DNA of 64,000 bases from Nematostella vectensis (GCF_932526225.1 NC_064048.1:273340-337339); one strand, 5' to 3'. Shown: positions 19,354 through 30,589, counted from the stretch's first letter. The notes: generated by a model not told the origin, from the letters alone. Translations and numbers: made by a program.

Positions 19354-22272
19354 TCTAGACAGATAACATTTATAAATACATCACCACCTAATGAAAGAGT
19401 TGACCTATTAAAACCAATGGATAATATTAATGAAATGGATGATGACTCTGAAGAAATCTATACCAGTGGTTTACTCAAAAGATATTCAAAGCGCCCTCTA
19501 AAACTAGAAAATATCACACTTGCAGACTGGGCAGCATGGTATGATTGTGCTGGAAAGCCTTATGTAAAACAAACTAATCAAGTTGATGTTGATGGTCTTC
19601 CGTTAGAGAATTTTGTTGATGATAATCTAAATGATGATGATGATACAGAAGCTCAGAAAACACCACGTAGCAAAACTAAAAAACGAGCAAAGGCTAGGAT
19701 AATTAGAAGTGTGTGGTTTAATAAGGAAGCTGAGCCGGAAAAACATTATCGTGAACTTCTAATGCTATTTACTCCATGGCGAAATGAAGAAACTGATATT
19801 CTTGGTACATTTTCATCTTATGAAGAACGCTATATGTTACTTGCCAATGTCATCAATGAACAAATGAAACAATATGCAGTTTGCAATGAGGACTTTAATG
19901 AAATACAACAAGACATGAATAGATTAGAGGATAGATTTGATGAGATAGCACCTTGTACTCAAAATCTTGAACAACAAGACCGAGCTGAAGGTGATCAAGA
20001 CTTACATCCTGACTTCACTGGAAACTATAATCTATCAGATGATTTAGGAATACCATCAGTTGATAATACTGAAACACTTATTATGAATGAACTGCCAGAT
20101 GATGAATATAGATGTATGGTACAGACGTTGAATAAAGAGCAAAAAGAATTTTTCTATCATGTACTACATTTAATAAAAACTTCTGGTGAGGCATTTTACT
20201 GCTTTCTAAGTGGTGGTGCAGGTGTGGGTAAATCACATGTCACTAAAGCCTTATACCAAGCTGCTTTGAAATATTATAACACCAGACCTGGCGTTAATTT
20301 TGCTGAAACAAAAATACTTATGTTAGCACCCACAGGGAAAGCAGCATATAATATAAAGGGCAATACCATTCATAGTGCTTTAGCAGTACCAGCCTGTCAG
20401 TCATTAAAGAACTATAAGAAACTTGATTCAAGTAGGCTTAATACATTAAGATGTCAAATAGGTGGACTTAAGTTGATATTTGTAGATGAAATATCTATGG
20501 TTGGTAATACTATGTTTAATGTCCAATTCAATAATAGACTTAAAGACATCAAAGGCAGCTCGCTACCATTTGGCGGTGTTAGTATTGTTGCTATAGGAGA
20601 TTTGTTTCAATTACAACCTGTAATGGATGGTTATATATTTAAAGACATGGATAATGATGAATATGGTGTTCTTGCACCTAATGTATGGCAAGAACTTTTC
20701 AAAATGTTTGAACTTAAAGAAATCATGCGACAGAGGGAAAGCAAAGACTTTGCTGAATTATTGAATAGATTAAGAGAGGGAAATCATACTAAAGAGGATA
20801 TAATCAAATTAAAGGAAAGAATTCTTAACCACACTAGTGCTCAGTATCCCAAAGATGCACCTCATTTATTTATTCAAAATGCTAAAGTCAATTACTTCAA
20901 CTATAAAGCTCATAATGCTCTTCAGGGTCCAAAATACTCTATTAAAGCACATGACACTGTCATTGGAACAGATTCGGAAGAACTTAGAGACAAAATATTA
21001 AAGCAAATACCTAAAGATCCTAGAAAAACAAAACAACTGCATTCTGTTTTGCATTTGGCAATTGGTGAAAGAACAGAGATATCACTAAACACTAGAAATG
21101 ATGATGGTATGACCAATGGTGCTGGTAGTGTCATAAAATTTATGCAAATACATAAAACAGACAAACCATCAGGTATTATACGGGTACAGTTTGATCATGC
21201 TGATGTTGGTAAAAAAACCAGGCATGATAATAGACAGCTATATGTCAATGATATTGAACCAACATGGACACCAATCAAACCTATTAGCACTCAATTTGCT
21301 GTAGGTAGAACAAGATCTGTACACGTGATGAGAAAACAATTTCCACTTAGACCTGCTGCTGCTAAAACAATACATAGATCACAGGGTGATACTGAAAGTA
21401 GAATTGTAGTAAATTTTGAAACCAAAAGAGCCATTCCTCATATACATTACGTAGGATTAAGTAGAGTAACAACTATAGATGGTCTATATATAACTGACTT
21501 ATGTGAAAGCAAAATAGCTGTTAATACTGACATCCAAACTGAAATGCATCGATTGAGAACTGAAGGAAAACTGTCACTTTCTGTTAGTCCCATATATGAA
21601 GCACCTCAAGCTAGTATTAAAATCTGTTTTCTCAATGCAAGATCATTGCACAAGCATATAGATGACATACGTCATGACTTAAATTACTCAAGCACTGATG
21701 TAAATATTTTTTCAGAAACAAGATTTTTTCAGCATGAAAATGATGATTCATATCTATTAGATGATAAAAACTATACATTGTTCAGAAATGATGGTACACC
21801 AAGACAAAATGTAAGGCCATATGGAGGTACAGCAGTGTATAGCCGTCTTGACTATTACCCAGGATATCCATTTTGTAGTAATATACATGGTGTAGAAATA
21901 ACTATTTTGAGGTTTATGATCATACCTCATATTACAATAGTGGGAGTATACAGCTCACCAACAGTATCAATAACAGAATTATGTAATGCTATGAAAGAGA
22001 CACTAGACTCTCTACCAACACAAATTAACATTTTTATTGGTGATTTCAATGTGAACTGGCTCAGTGAATCACGCCGTGCATCACTTTATAACTTTTTTAT
22101 AACACAAAATTGTTATAGACAGCTAGTTTCATGTAGTACAACAGACAGTAAAACCTGTATTGACCACATCTACACTAATTTACCTGAAGTGCAAACAAGC
22201 TTTCAGATTTTGGAGACATATTTTTCTGATCATAAAGCCATTTGTGTATTGATAAACAGCTTCATTAACTAA
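19354..22272 (+). CDS. Helentron replicase C-terminal part: PIF1-type helicase and AP endonuclease
   Basis: An ATG at 19417 opens 951 codons, in the same frame as the Rep part before its stop, so this was one polyprotein. After an acidic linker, helicase motifs appear: SGGAGVGKSHV (Walker A, about residue 264), APTGKAAYNI, LIFVDEISMVG (Walker B, about residue 352), IAIGDLFQLQPV, and a C-terminal KTIHRSQGDT...YVGLSRVTTIDGLYI. From about residue 735 an exonuclease/endonuclease/phosphatase fold follows: ICFLNARSLHKH, FSETRFF, VGVYSSPT, IGDFNVNWL and FSDHKAI. That C-terminal nuclease distinguishes Helentrons from canonical Helitrons. The frame is intact here. The helicase would unwind the displaced strand; the nuclease role is not settled. 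Confidence 0.88.
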   Translation, partial: SRQITFINTSPPNERVDLLKPMDNINEMDDDSEEIYTSGLLKRYSKRPLKLENITLADWAAWYDCAGKPYVKQTNQVDVDGLPLENFVDDNLNDDDDTEAQKTPRSKTKKRAKARIIRSVWFNKEAEPEKHYRELLMLFTPWRNEETDILGTFSSYEERYMLLANVINEQMKQYAVCNEDFNEIQQDMNRLEDRFDEIAPCTQNLEQQDRAEGDQDLHPDFTGNYNLSDDLGIPSVDNTETLIMNELPDDEYRCMVQTLNKEQKEFFYHVLHLIKTSGEAFYCFLSGGAGVGKSHVTKALYQAALKYYNTRPGVNFAETKILMLAPTGKAAYNIKGNTIHSALAVPACQSLKNYKKLDSSRLNTLRCQIGGLKLIFVDEISMVGNTMFNVQFNNRLKDIKGSSLPFGGVSIVAIGDLFQLQPVMDGYIFKDMDNDEYGVLAPNVWQELFKMFELKEIMRQRESKDFAELLNRLREGNHTKEDIIKLKERILNHTSAQYPKDAPHLFIQNAKVNYFNYKAHNALQGPKYSIKAHDTVIGTDSEELRDKILKQIPKDPRKTKQLHSVLHLAIGERTEISLNTRNDDGMTNGAGSVIKFMQIHKTDKPSGIIRVQFDHADVGKKTRHDNRQLYVNDIEPTWTPIKPISTQFAVGRTRSVHVMRKQFPLRPAAAKTIHRSQGDTESRIVVNFETKRAIPHIHYVGLSRVTTIDGLYITDLCESKIAVNTDIQTEMHRLRTEGKLSLSVSPIYEAPQASIKICFLNARSLHKHIDDIRHDLNYSSTDVNIFSETRFFQHENDDSYLLDDKNYTLFRNDGTPRQNVRPYGGTAVYSRLDYYPGYPFCSNIHGVEITILRFMIIPHITIVGVYSSPTVSITELCNAMKETLDSLPTQINIFIGDFNVNWLSESRRASLYNFFITQNCYRQLVSCSTTDSKTCIDHIYTNLPEVQTSFQILETYFSDHKAICVLINSFIN

Positions 22273-22491
22273 AGGCAAAAATTGATAATGGAGTCTATAA
22301 ATACAGTGCAAACAATTTACATTACACACTAGTTTATTTAACATTAGCACATACTGATTATGTTCTTATAAGACTACCGGTATTCTGAATAATTAGGTAC
22401 TTATTATAAATATTATGTATTAGAAACACAGTTAAATACACTCAATAGTGCAATTGTTTAGATACACTTTATTTCATTACAGAATACCAAC

Positions 22492-23692
22492 ATGAGCACT
22501 CCTACAACAAACCCGTAAGTACTTGTATCTTAATTTCATTTCTATTTTTCGTTTCCATCTTATCTTAGGTAATATCTTTGTACTCTTTGCTAATATTATT
22601 ACATAACATCTCCTTTTAATTGCAGACAACAACAACTCAACAAAGCTGACGACTCACCAGGTAAGATATATATTTCTTTGTTGTGTAAAGCATAATAAAC
22701 AATGTGTTTGCAATGACTAAAATAAGTTCTATTCTTTCAGATGTTCAACTAGAGGGTTTTGTTCATAGCCTAAGTCCTGTTAAGCATGCGAAAAAAAAAC
22801 AGAAAACCATACTTTGACTGTCTTGTCCAAACTGGAGAAGCTGAAAAGGTCCGTGCCGTGTGCTATGACCCACAGCTAAGAAAAAAATCTCCTTGAACCA
22901 TACCAAAATAAATCACCAATAAAAATCACAGCCACCAAAAGAATGGCTAGCACCAGTACCTCTGAAGAGTTCAGAATGACGAAAAAATCAAAGATAACAT
23001 CAGCAGCGCCAGAATTCTCATATAACTCCCAAGTTGTCTCATCTATTGTGACGGTGCAAGAAGCGTTATCAGCGCCAGAATACAAGGCAGTTGACATTGT
23101 TGCTAAGGTGGTAACAAAGAATCACGAAAATCAATTGATCATTAAACAAGGTCAATGTCAAGGTCAATGTGGAAAAACGTACACATTTAAGAATGTTAGA
23201 ATCAGAGTATTTGATGACGTTAAATATCTATCTACAAATACTTCAACATCAATTGAACCAGCTGATCGACAAATCCATGACATAAACTTAACATCTGAGC
23301 AATTTGCTGAAAATATTATCGAGGGACGGTTTATCGGTGCCAATGTGAAAGCAGCAAACTCTTGTGTTGTATGCAACACCACGCTAAATCAAGATGATAG
23401 TGAAGATGACATGATAACATGTCCCCTGCCAACTTGCCAAACAACTATGCTCTTTTCAGAATGCCAAACAAAACTGGTTTGCAACTTAACTGTCAAGAAA
23501 ACTGATGGCAAAATGCAGATGTACACATGCTTTAATGATGGCCTGCAAAGTTTTCTCATCTCCATCAACAAAGGCGACACTAGAATAGATGACTTATCAC
23601 CTAAAGAACTGAACAAGCTTTTCTTAACTGCTGGAACTAAGCAACTTATTGTGGATAATTCAACCTCTGTCATTCATCAGGTTCTCTTTTAG
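22492..23692 (+). pseudogene. Helentron RPA-like single-strand-binding protein gene (three exons, two frameshifts)
   Basis: I assign exon 1 at 22492-22515 (MSTPTTNP), with a GTAAGT donor. Exon 2 is at 22626-22660 between a TTGCAG acceptor and a GTAAGA donor, and exon 3 starts at 22741 after TCTTTCAG. The joined frame reads into DVQLEGFVHSLSPVK. It is then lost in an A9 tract (22791-22799), recovers as YFDCLVQTGEAEKVRAVCYD, is lost again in an A7 tract (22881-22887), and recovers as SPIKITATKR to the long frame 22943-23692. That part has OB-fold-like sequence and a CxxC...CxxxC zinc cluster (CVVCNTT, CPLPTC). RPA-like proteins of Helentrons probably coat transposition intermediates. The frameshifts may be decay or homopolymer errors. 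Confidence 0.75.
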
Positions 23693-24560
23693 ACCTCAAA
23701 ACACGTCGAAGGTATAAACACTACAGAAAAACATTTATTTGCATATTTTGAGTTTTTGTTGAACTACAGGCATAATGTCTGATATTCTCTGCTTTTCTTG
23801 TATAATACAAGAAAGTTAAATTTAGAGTTCGTTTAGTTGTAAAACTGGAACCAGCATTATTGTTCTTGTTCATATTGTATCTTGATGACTGTGTACAATG
23901 GTCTTGCTGATATTCAACTCATATTGATCATATTGTATTAGCCAAAATCTAGTTATTGGTCAACCAAGACCATCCATGATATATTGTTTCTAATCAACAA
24001 ACATTTCACAATTATATTACAAAATAGAGTGAAAGTACAGACAAATATTATTTTAAAGGGATTTTATTGAATATATTTTTATATAAGATGTTACTGTTCA
24101 TATTATAACTATATAAATATTTTTGAAAAGCCACAAAAATTGTATTCACGTTATATATTTATATTGAAGTGGAAATAAAATGTTTATATTTTGCAAAATT
24201 GAACATTTTTATGGTGTTTAGCCACACAACCTAATTTTTCACATCTTTCTGTTTCTTATGCTTACACTGTAAATTCTAACTTCTTCAGAAACAATTCACT
24301 ATGCTAAGACCTACACTAAAGTCTCTACTCTTTACGTTTCTTATGCATTATACCTTGAGTCACATGCAGTCTTTGACTGCCTATTTTTATTTTCGTTTTA
24401 GAATTTTTATTGTTTGTAATTTGTTGGGAAAGAATTTCAATTGAGGCTTACGCCCTGTTTTCTTCTCCCGTCACATTGTTTCATATTTTCTTTATTTTGT
24501 TCATTTCCTATTGTAAACCGTAGTATTTTTTTGTGTGACAAAGCTGATAAACTAAACTAA
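23693..24560. other. AT-rich non-coding stretch, Helentron 3' region and a LINE-like tail
   Basis: No ORF of note. The end from about 24440 (TGTGTGACAAAGCTGATAAA then CTAAA repeats to 24565) resembles the 3' tail of a truncated LINE. The Helentron right end must lie somewhere between 23692 and here but no terminal hairpin was recognised with confidence. Confidence 0.4.
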
Positions 24561-24569
24561 ACTATAAAC

Positions 24570-24770
24570 AGGAATTGGGAGAGTCTGGGAGGAATTGGGA
24601 GAATCTGGGAGAGCTTTGGGAGGAAGTGTGAGAATCTGGGAGAATTTTGGGAGAATTTGGGAGAACTTTGGGGGGAATTGGGAGAATCTGGGATAGCTTT
24701 GGGAGGAATTGGGAGAATCTGGGAGAACTTTGGGAGGAAATGGAAGAATCCTGGGAGAAATTTCAAGGAG
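24570..24770. repeat. GGGAGAATCTGGGAG-type minisatellite
   Basis: Degenerate units of about 31-33 bp built from GGGAGAATCTGGGAGAACTT and TTGGGAGGAATT repeat six or seven times. The minus-strand frames across it are proline/serine-rich artefacts. Confidence 0.8.
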
Positions 24771-25041
24771 AATTTGGTTTAATTCCCAGGATTTCCTAGG
24801 ATCCTGGATATTCCAAATCTGAGAGTTCCTAGGAATCCCTTGGAGCCGTTCCAAAAATACTTCCCAAGGCTTTGTCGACGTTAATGAGGAAATTGTCGAC
24901 GTTAATGAGGCTTCGGAAGTGCTATCGTTCATCAAAAACGGTGCTGATGTGTGGTCCTTTTTAAAACCCTTTAAGGGCACCTTTGCTGGTCAAGTATTTG
25001 ATTCTGTTTACCCTCCATCACGAGAGTTTCCCAATAGTACC

Positions 25042-25234
25042 TGTAATAATAATAGCCTATTGTATTATTTGATTGACATTGTAATCAATACTAGATAACC
25101 ACACCCATTTGTAATCACGTATAAGCTTTAGCTCGACTATCAATAAACAGCATTCAATAACTACCCTTGGAGTACGCTATTCCGCTATCCAACCTACACT
25201 ATCCTTCATCTTCTATAAAGCTCGGAACATTACA
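25042..25234 (+). repeat. Gypsy 5' LTR (193 bp)
   Basis: It begins TGTAAT and ends ATTACA, a 6-bp inverted pair, and the primer binding site starts at the next base. The last 100 or so bp (25133-25232) recur at 27954-28053. CACGTATAAGC near 25117 could belong to the promoter; this is weak. Confidence 0.8.
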
Positions 25235-25250
25235 TGGTGTCAGAAAGTGC
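25235..25250 (+). other. Gypsy primer binding site
   Basis: TGGTGTCAGAAAGTGC begins directly after the LTR with TGG, complementary to a tRNA CCA end. It resembles the leucine-tRNA-type sites used by many animal Gypsy elements, with an extra A in the run; the tRNA species is a guess. Confidence 0.65.
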
Positions 25251-25255
25251 TCAAA

Positions 25256-26164
25256 ATGAAACACATGAAACCAATGGGACCCCTGAAGTTGGAAGGAAAT
25301 ATCGCAAAAAAATTGGCGAAAGTGGAGTCAGAGATGGAACCTCTACGTAAAGGCGAGTGGAGCGGAGTCGAAGCCTGAGGCTACTAGGTGCGGCATATTC
25401 CTGCACACGATTGGGGAAGACGCACTAGAAGTGTACGACACTTTCACTTTTGCAGATAGTTAAACGGACAAACTTGAACCGATAATCAGCAAGTTTGAGG
25501 CATACTGCACGCCAAAGAAGAATGTGACGTACGAGCGATACATTTTCAACTCGTGCGCACAAAATGGTCGGTCTATCGACGGTCTATCGACGTATTTGTA
25601 ACAGATCTAAGGTCCAAAGCCAAGACCTGTGAATTTGGAACACTCCAAGACAGTATTGTTTGTGGAATCGATAGTGATAGTATCAGGGAGCGACTACTCA
25701 GAAACACCGAACTGACCCTTGACACTGCCATCAATGCTGTTAGGGCCGCCGAGACGAGTAAAACGCAGATAGAAAATCTGAAAGATGGTGCAAGTCTCGA
25801 AACAGCTGCCCTAAACAAAAGAGGAACAGCTAGGAGAAACCAAAAACAGCATAACCAGCGTGATCCTAAGAGAGAGGACAGGAAAACGTGTGGACGTTGC
25901 GATTCCTCCCACAAGCCAAAAGAATGTAAAGCATTTGGTAAAGAATGTTTCAAATGCAATGGAAAAAATCATTTTTCATCTATGTGCAAGTCGAAGGAAG
26001 TCCCGCCCAAGAAAGTTCACGACTTGGAAAAGGACAGCGTCTCAGAGAGCGACGACTCAATTGACGAGTTATTTCTTGGCGAGATCGACTCAACAAAAAG
26101 CGACGGCAATGAACTCTTTGTTACCCTTAACGTGGAAAACAAAGATATCAAAATTAAAGGTTGA
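25256..26164 (+). pseudogene. Gypsy gag polyprotein
   Basis: A Met near 25256 opens a capsid-like region, broken by stops near 25376 and 25462. From about 25553 the frame is open. It ends in two zinc knuckles: CGRCDSSHKPKEC and CFKCNGKNHFSSMC (about 25888-25990), the second a canonical CCHC. Gag would package element RNA. The stop at 26162-26164 is passed in the +1 frame by the protease segment, as in elements that use frameshifting, though decay is equally possible. Confidence 0.7.
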
Positions 26165-27774
26165 TACTGGAGCTCAATGCAATGTTATTCCAGAAGAAAT
26201 CTACAACTCACTGCCGCAAAAACCAAGGCTACAAGATGCAAATATCAGGCTGAATGCCTATGGTGGAATGAAAATACCGCTGTTGGGAAAATGCTCTCTC
26301 GCTGTGAGACGCGACGGAAATGAGTTAACCGCGGAATTCTATGTTGTCAGAGCTAACAAAGCAAAACCCCATATCGGTCTAGAGACATGCCGGATATTAG
26401 AACTGATAAGAATCGGCAGAAACGTAAGCGAAATAAGCAAAGGAGATGCAGAAATTCTCAACGAATTCAATGTTGTTTTTGAAGGATATGGACTCGTAGA
26501 TGGCGAGTACCATATCAATTTGAGTAATGTGGCTCAACCTACAATCCATCCGCCACGCAAGGTAACCCTTAGTTTGATGCATAAGTTAAAGGAAACCCTG
26601 GAGAAGTTGACCAAAATGGGTGTCATAAGCAATGTGGAAAAAGCGACTGACTGGGTTAGCAGTTTAGTTATCGTAGAAAAGAAAAACGGAACCTTGCGTC
26701 TGTGTTTAGATCCAAAGGAACTGAACAATGCAATCAAGCGCGAGCACTACAAGCCGCCAACCGCAGAGACATTGTCAAGTAAACTGAGCGGAAAAAGGGT
26801 TTTCACCGTGATTGACATGTCCAATTGTTATTGGCACAAGAAACTCGACGAGGAATCTTCGTACTTGTGCACATTCAACACGCCTTTCGGAAGACACAAG
26901 TTCGATAGAATGCCTTTTGGAATTTCTGTAGCTGCTGATGTAGCACAGAAAATGATTGATGATAATTTCAGTGACATTCCTGGAGTTTTAGCGGTACACG
27001 ATGACATCATCATCGCAGGGAGCGACAAGGCGGAGCACGACGAAGCTCTGAGCCGTGTGTTACTATGCGCAAGGGAACGTAACATCAGGTTTAACCGTGA
27101 CAAGATCCAACTACGCGTGAATCAAGTCAAATATCTTGGAAATATTGTCACAGCCGACGGATTTAAACCTGACCCAGAGAAAACAAAGGCAATTAAGGAA
27201 ATGCCACAACCGGAAACCAAACAAGATCTACAACGATTACTTGGCATGGTCAATTACCTGTCACAATACATTCCGATTATGTCGGAAATCACGGCACCTT
27301 TGAGGTCACTTCTAAAGAGGAACGCACAATGGGTTTGGTATGACGAACACAAACAAGCAGTGGATAAGATAAAGGAAGCGCTAACAAATAGCCCAGTACT
27401 ACGCTATTTTGACATCAATGAAAAAAATAGTTATCCAATGTGACGCCTCACAAAACGGAATGGGAGGATGTTTGATTCAGGAGGGAAACCCTGTAATTTA
27501 CGCTTCACGATCACTTACGGATGCTGAGAGAAACTACGTCCAGATCAAAAAGGAACTGTTGGCGATCGTCTTCACGTGCGAGCGATTTCACCAGTTTATC
27601 TACGGAAATGACATAATCGTGCACAGCGATCACAAGCCACTCGAGGCGATAATGGCTAAACCATTATCTCAAGCACCCTGTCGCTTTCAACGCCTACTCA
27701 TCAGATTACAGAAATACAACATCACGGTACGCTTTGTACCCGGAAAAGAAATGTTTATTGCGGATACGCTGTAA
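26150..27774 (+). pseudogene. Gypsy pol: protease, RT, RNase H
   Basis: Protease: LKVDTGAQCNVIP at about 26156 (catalytic DTG). RT: GTLRLCLDPKELNNAIKREH, VFTVIDMSNCYWHKKLDEES (first Asp), FDRMPFGISVA, and VHDDIIIAG at the catalytic site, where YxDD is usual, so the first position is changed from Tyr/Phe to His-preceded Val. RNase H begins in a new frame after an A7 tract near 27420: IVIQCDASQNGMGGCLIQ, YVQIKKELLAIVF, VHSDHKPLEA. It stops at 27772-27774 before any integrase zinc finger or DDE core. Confidence 0.8.
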
Positions 27775-27953
27775 AGGGCATTTCTGATTGAAGACACGGA
27801 CGAACAACAGGATCTCAATGAGGACATTGAAGTTTGTTTCCACAGTTTTGTCAAGGAAATCCCGGCGACAACGGACAGGCTCTTAGAGCTAAAACATGCA
27901 TCCGAAAATGACGTGACCCTACAAGAGTTACGAAAACAACTAATTAAGGGATG

Positions 27954-28054
27954 ACTCGACTATCAATAAACAGCATTCAATCACTACCCTTGGAGTACGC
28001 TATTCCGCTATCCAACCTACACTATCCTTTATCTTCTATAAAGCTCGGAACATT
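27954..28054 (+). repeat. Gypsy 3' LTR fragment (last ~100 bp only)
   Basis: It matches 25133-25232 with three or so differences, and lacks the first 90 bp of the LTR. The abrupt start within the pol-derived sequence marks a deletion junction. Confidence 0.8.
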
Positions 28055-28061
28055 AAAGTAT

Positions 28062-28965
28062 CTCGTGTGATAAGATTCCAGGATTTTATTACCTCCACTA
28101 TTCGCGAGAGGGTCCATAATGGTTCTTTGTTATTCTGGGGTTTGGTGGGTGAGGCAAAACCCCCACACTTGGTTATGCCTATCACCATAGTACCCACCAA
28201 ACCTCGTATGTGCCATGATGAGGGGTTTCTTAATCTCTGGGTCCAGGAATTGCCTTTCACCCTAGATTATCTCTCAGACCTCCCCAGATATGTCGCCTTC
28301 CAAACGGTATGTGATGATAAGAGCGGCTATGACCATCTGTTATTAACACCGGAGAGTCGGACTTTGTTCGGCCTTCAATGGCATGGCCGGTATTATGTGT
28401 ACGCCTCGCTGGCTGGCGTATGTCTATCATTCAACGGGTCTAGTGGCTACTAACCATATCCGCAGCCTCAATGTTCCAATGTTCAGTACATTGATGACAG
28501 GCATATGGGCCAATTGGACACCCCCCTGAGTGCCCTTGGTCAGACGTACAGAAGGCTGAGGCCTCAGCCTATATTGCCACCTCAATGCTGACATCACTCG
28601 GTTATACCTTGGCCCTACCCAAGTCCTTCCTCTCCCCGTTACAGACTGTTCGTTTTTTGGGCTACCTGTGTGACTCACTACGTTAAAGCTTTATTTTGCC
28701 TGAGAAAAAAAAAAGAGAAATTCAGAAAACTTAGAGAATCCATCCTTGCCGAGAAAGAGAGAGGTTGATTTGCAAGTCCTGCAGCGTTTCGCGGGGACAA
28801 CATCCTTTTCAATCGTCGTCCCTGCCGCCAGTTTGTACACGCGCACATGTTACCGCAAAATCGGCTCGTTTGCAAAGAAAATCCATAAGCGCATTCTCAT
28901 TACTGGCGAGTCAAGAAGGTAAATTACGTACTGGCGGTGTTCTGCACATTCCACCACAAGCCCGC
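28062..28965 (+). pseudogene. DIRS-type reverse transcriptase fragment
   Basis: The first part reads VPTKPRMCHDEGFLNLWVQE, LPFTLDYLSDLPRYV, DDKSGYDHLLLTPESRT and FFGLQWHGRYYVY-like sequence (about 28180-28410), the conserved fingers/palm of tyrosine-recombinase retrotransposon RTs. In later frames QYIDDRHMGQL at about 28484-28515 gives the catalytic YIDD, then TVRFLGYLCDSL near 28650. RNase H-proximal sequence fades out near 28965. At least four frame breaks. It abuts the Gypsy remnant, so one was inserted next to or through the other. Confidence 0.65.
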
Positions 28966-29590
28966 GAGCATTTAAGTATGAAGCATGAACATTTAAATTA
29001 TCTACGAAATGTAAACAGAACAACAACAAAAATCTGTTGTTTTTTACATAATTATTGATTACATAATTACAATGAAATACAAAAATAACAAATTCTTCAG
29101 TGCCAGATAAAGCTAAGTTCAAATAAATCAAGATAGGCAGTTCAGTAGAGCAAATTACTAAGATGCAGACGATTGTAAGTAAAATACTTTATAAATTTCG
29201 CTTATTCTAATTTACTAAATATATATATCTATATATGTGGCTAATGCTTATCTCTGTATTGACTATAGTTGACTATGTATGTGTTTATGGAATGGACATT
29301 AAAATAGTGCAAAATCCAAGTCTTCCTAACGCTGCAATGAGCAAAATAGTCAAAATCTTCTTCTGGACTGACGCATGAAGACTCAAGGTAGGATAGGAGG
29401 TAGGATCGTTTCTTATCACTGAACAAGACGAATCAAGAATCATACCAGGAGTTGATTTGAAATATTATATCCAAAACGATCACTGAAATTTGTCTAAGAT
29501 GATAATCTACGTATATTATTCACGATGTTTGAAGTCTCGGCGACAGTTATGATTGAAGCATTATCGACGTGTAGACTCAAGTAATTCATT
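28966..29590. other. AT-rich spacer
   Basis: I see no gene, RNA or obvious repeat here; a short TA-rich run lies at 29215-29237. It may contain the left LTR of the following BEL element, but no second copy was found for comparison. Confidence 0.4.
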
Positions 29591-29596
29591 ATACCT

Positions 29597-30460
29597 CCTA
29601 AGGTAGACATTAATACACTGGTTGCGAAAAGGGACATTGCGATTAAATCACTATATGAACTATTCGAAGAATTTCAAGTTGTTTTTCAAGTTGGACCCGA
29701 GATTGAGAAAACTTACAGTGAAATTGAACCGAAATTCAGAGCCATTAAAAAGCAATTACATGTACTTTCAGACAAACTAATCGAAAATGGGATTTCAGAT
29801 GAAGAAGAATTAAGCAAAAATCACAAAAAAATCGGAAGCGAAGTAAAATACATTTATTTGAAGTGCGTGGTCAGCTTTGCAAACTACCAGAAACAACAAA
29901 ATGAAAAAAGATCAGCTAAATCGGACTCAGAAAGTAAACAAACATCGGGGATAGTTGAGGAAGCGAACACTGTGTTAAAGCAAGTTGTACATGTATTGGT
30001 GGACAGAACAAATCAAATCTTGAGACAATCGAAAAGGCATAGGAAATTCTCGATCTCGAGTTTGGCGATAAAAGAAAACTGATGGACGAACTTTTAAACG
30101 AAATAACGTCTTATAAGCCAGTTAAAAGTGACTCAGATACGCTCTCAAGATACGCTACTAAAGTGGGGGCTTTTGTTAATGATATAAATGATAACGGGTG
30201 TAATGTAAACAACTGTCTCAACTATTATCAAAACTCGATCCGAAAGACAACATCGAGTTTGGTAGAGAAATGCTTCGTAATAAAGATTAATAGAACACCA
30301 CCAATCTTATTTTTTGGTTACAGAGAGAAGCATCTTTACGCAGTCGAGAAACAAAAGATCGTTTTATCGAGAAACTGCGGTATGATTATCACGCAACGAT
30401 CAACACCGCCAGCACAGCAGAAAATGTAGCTTGTCCACTCGTATGTCGAAGCAGACACCT
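29597..30460 (+). pseudogene. BEL/Pao gag region
   Basis: A helical N-terminal part reads KVDINTLVAKRDIAIKSLYE, EIEKTYSEIEPKFRAIKKQL (about 29600-29765) in the style of BEL gag. Further Lys-rich segments follow to 30082, and a second frame from 30082 to 30429. A cysteine motif (CPLVCRSRHLLFGC) near 30430-30470 resembles the BEL zinc knuckle. Stops and frame changes separate these. Confidence 0.5.
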
Positions 30461-30589
30461 CCTTTTTGGCTGTCCGGTCTACCAAAAGTAAGACATATAA
30501 AGCAAGACTTTGTTTCTAAAGTTAGCAGAGACTAAATCTCACACCAAGGCCCCGAGTTGTACTTACCCACGCAAGCCGTCTTCACGCCT

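Larger units (their letters stand above)
10116..23692 (+). mobile_element. Helentron (endonuclease-bearing Helitron) split by a LINE
   Basis: Signature parts in order: an OTU protease behind a 2A-like peptide, tandem Lys/Arg repeats, a DUF6570-like region, a Helitron-type Rep with HUH motif, a PIF1-like helicase, an AP-type endonuclease fused to the helicase C-terminus, and an RPA-like gene. Endonuclease fusion plus separate RPA defines Helentrons among animal Helitrons. A LINE occupies 13157-17908. Both outer boundaries are uncertain because I could not identify the terminal inverted repeats or the TT insertion site; the coordinates span the coding parts and the likely leader. Confidence 0.8.
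25042..28054 (+). mobile_element. Ty3/Gypsy retrotransposon with internal deletion
   Basis: A 193-bp LTR, an adjacent primer binding site, gag with zinc knuckles, protease, RT and RNase H are followed directly by about 100 bp of the LTR 3' part. Integrase is essentially absent: the sequence jumps at about 27953 from just after RNase H into the LTR. The short LTR and domain order recall the Mag-like group. Several frame breaks make it non-autonomous. Confidence 0.82.

Noticed and set aside
24552..24980. Minus-strand Pro/Ser-rich frame of 142 residues
   Set aside because: Most of it is the antisense of the GGGAGAATCTGGGAG minisatellite.
25573..25959. Minus-strand 128-residue frame
   Set aside because: Antisense of Gypsy gag.
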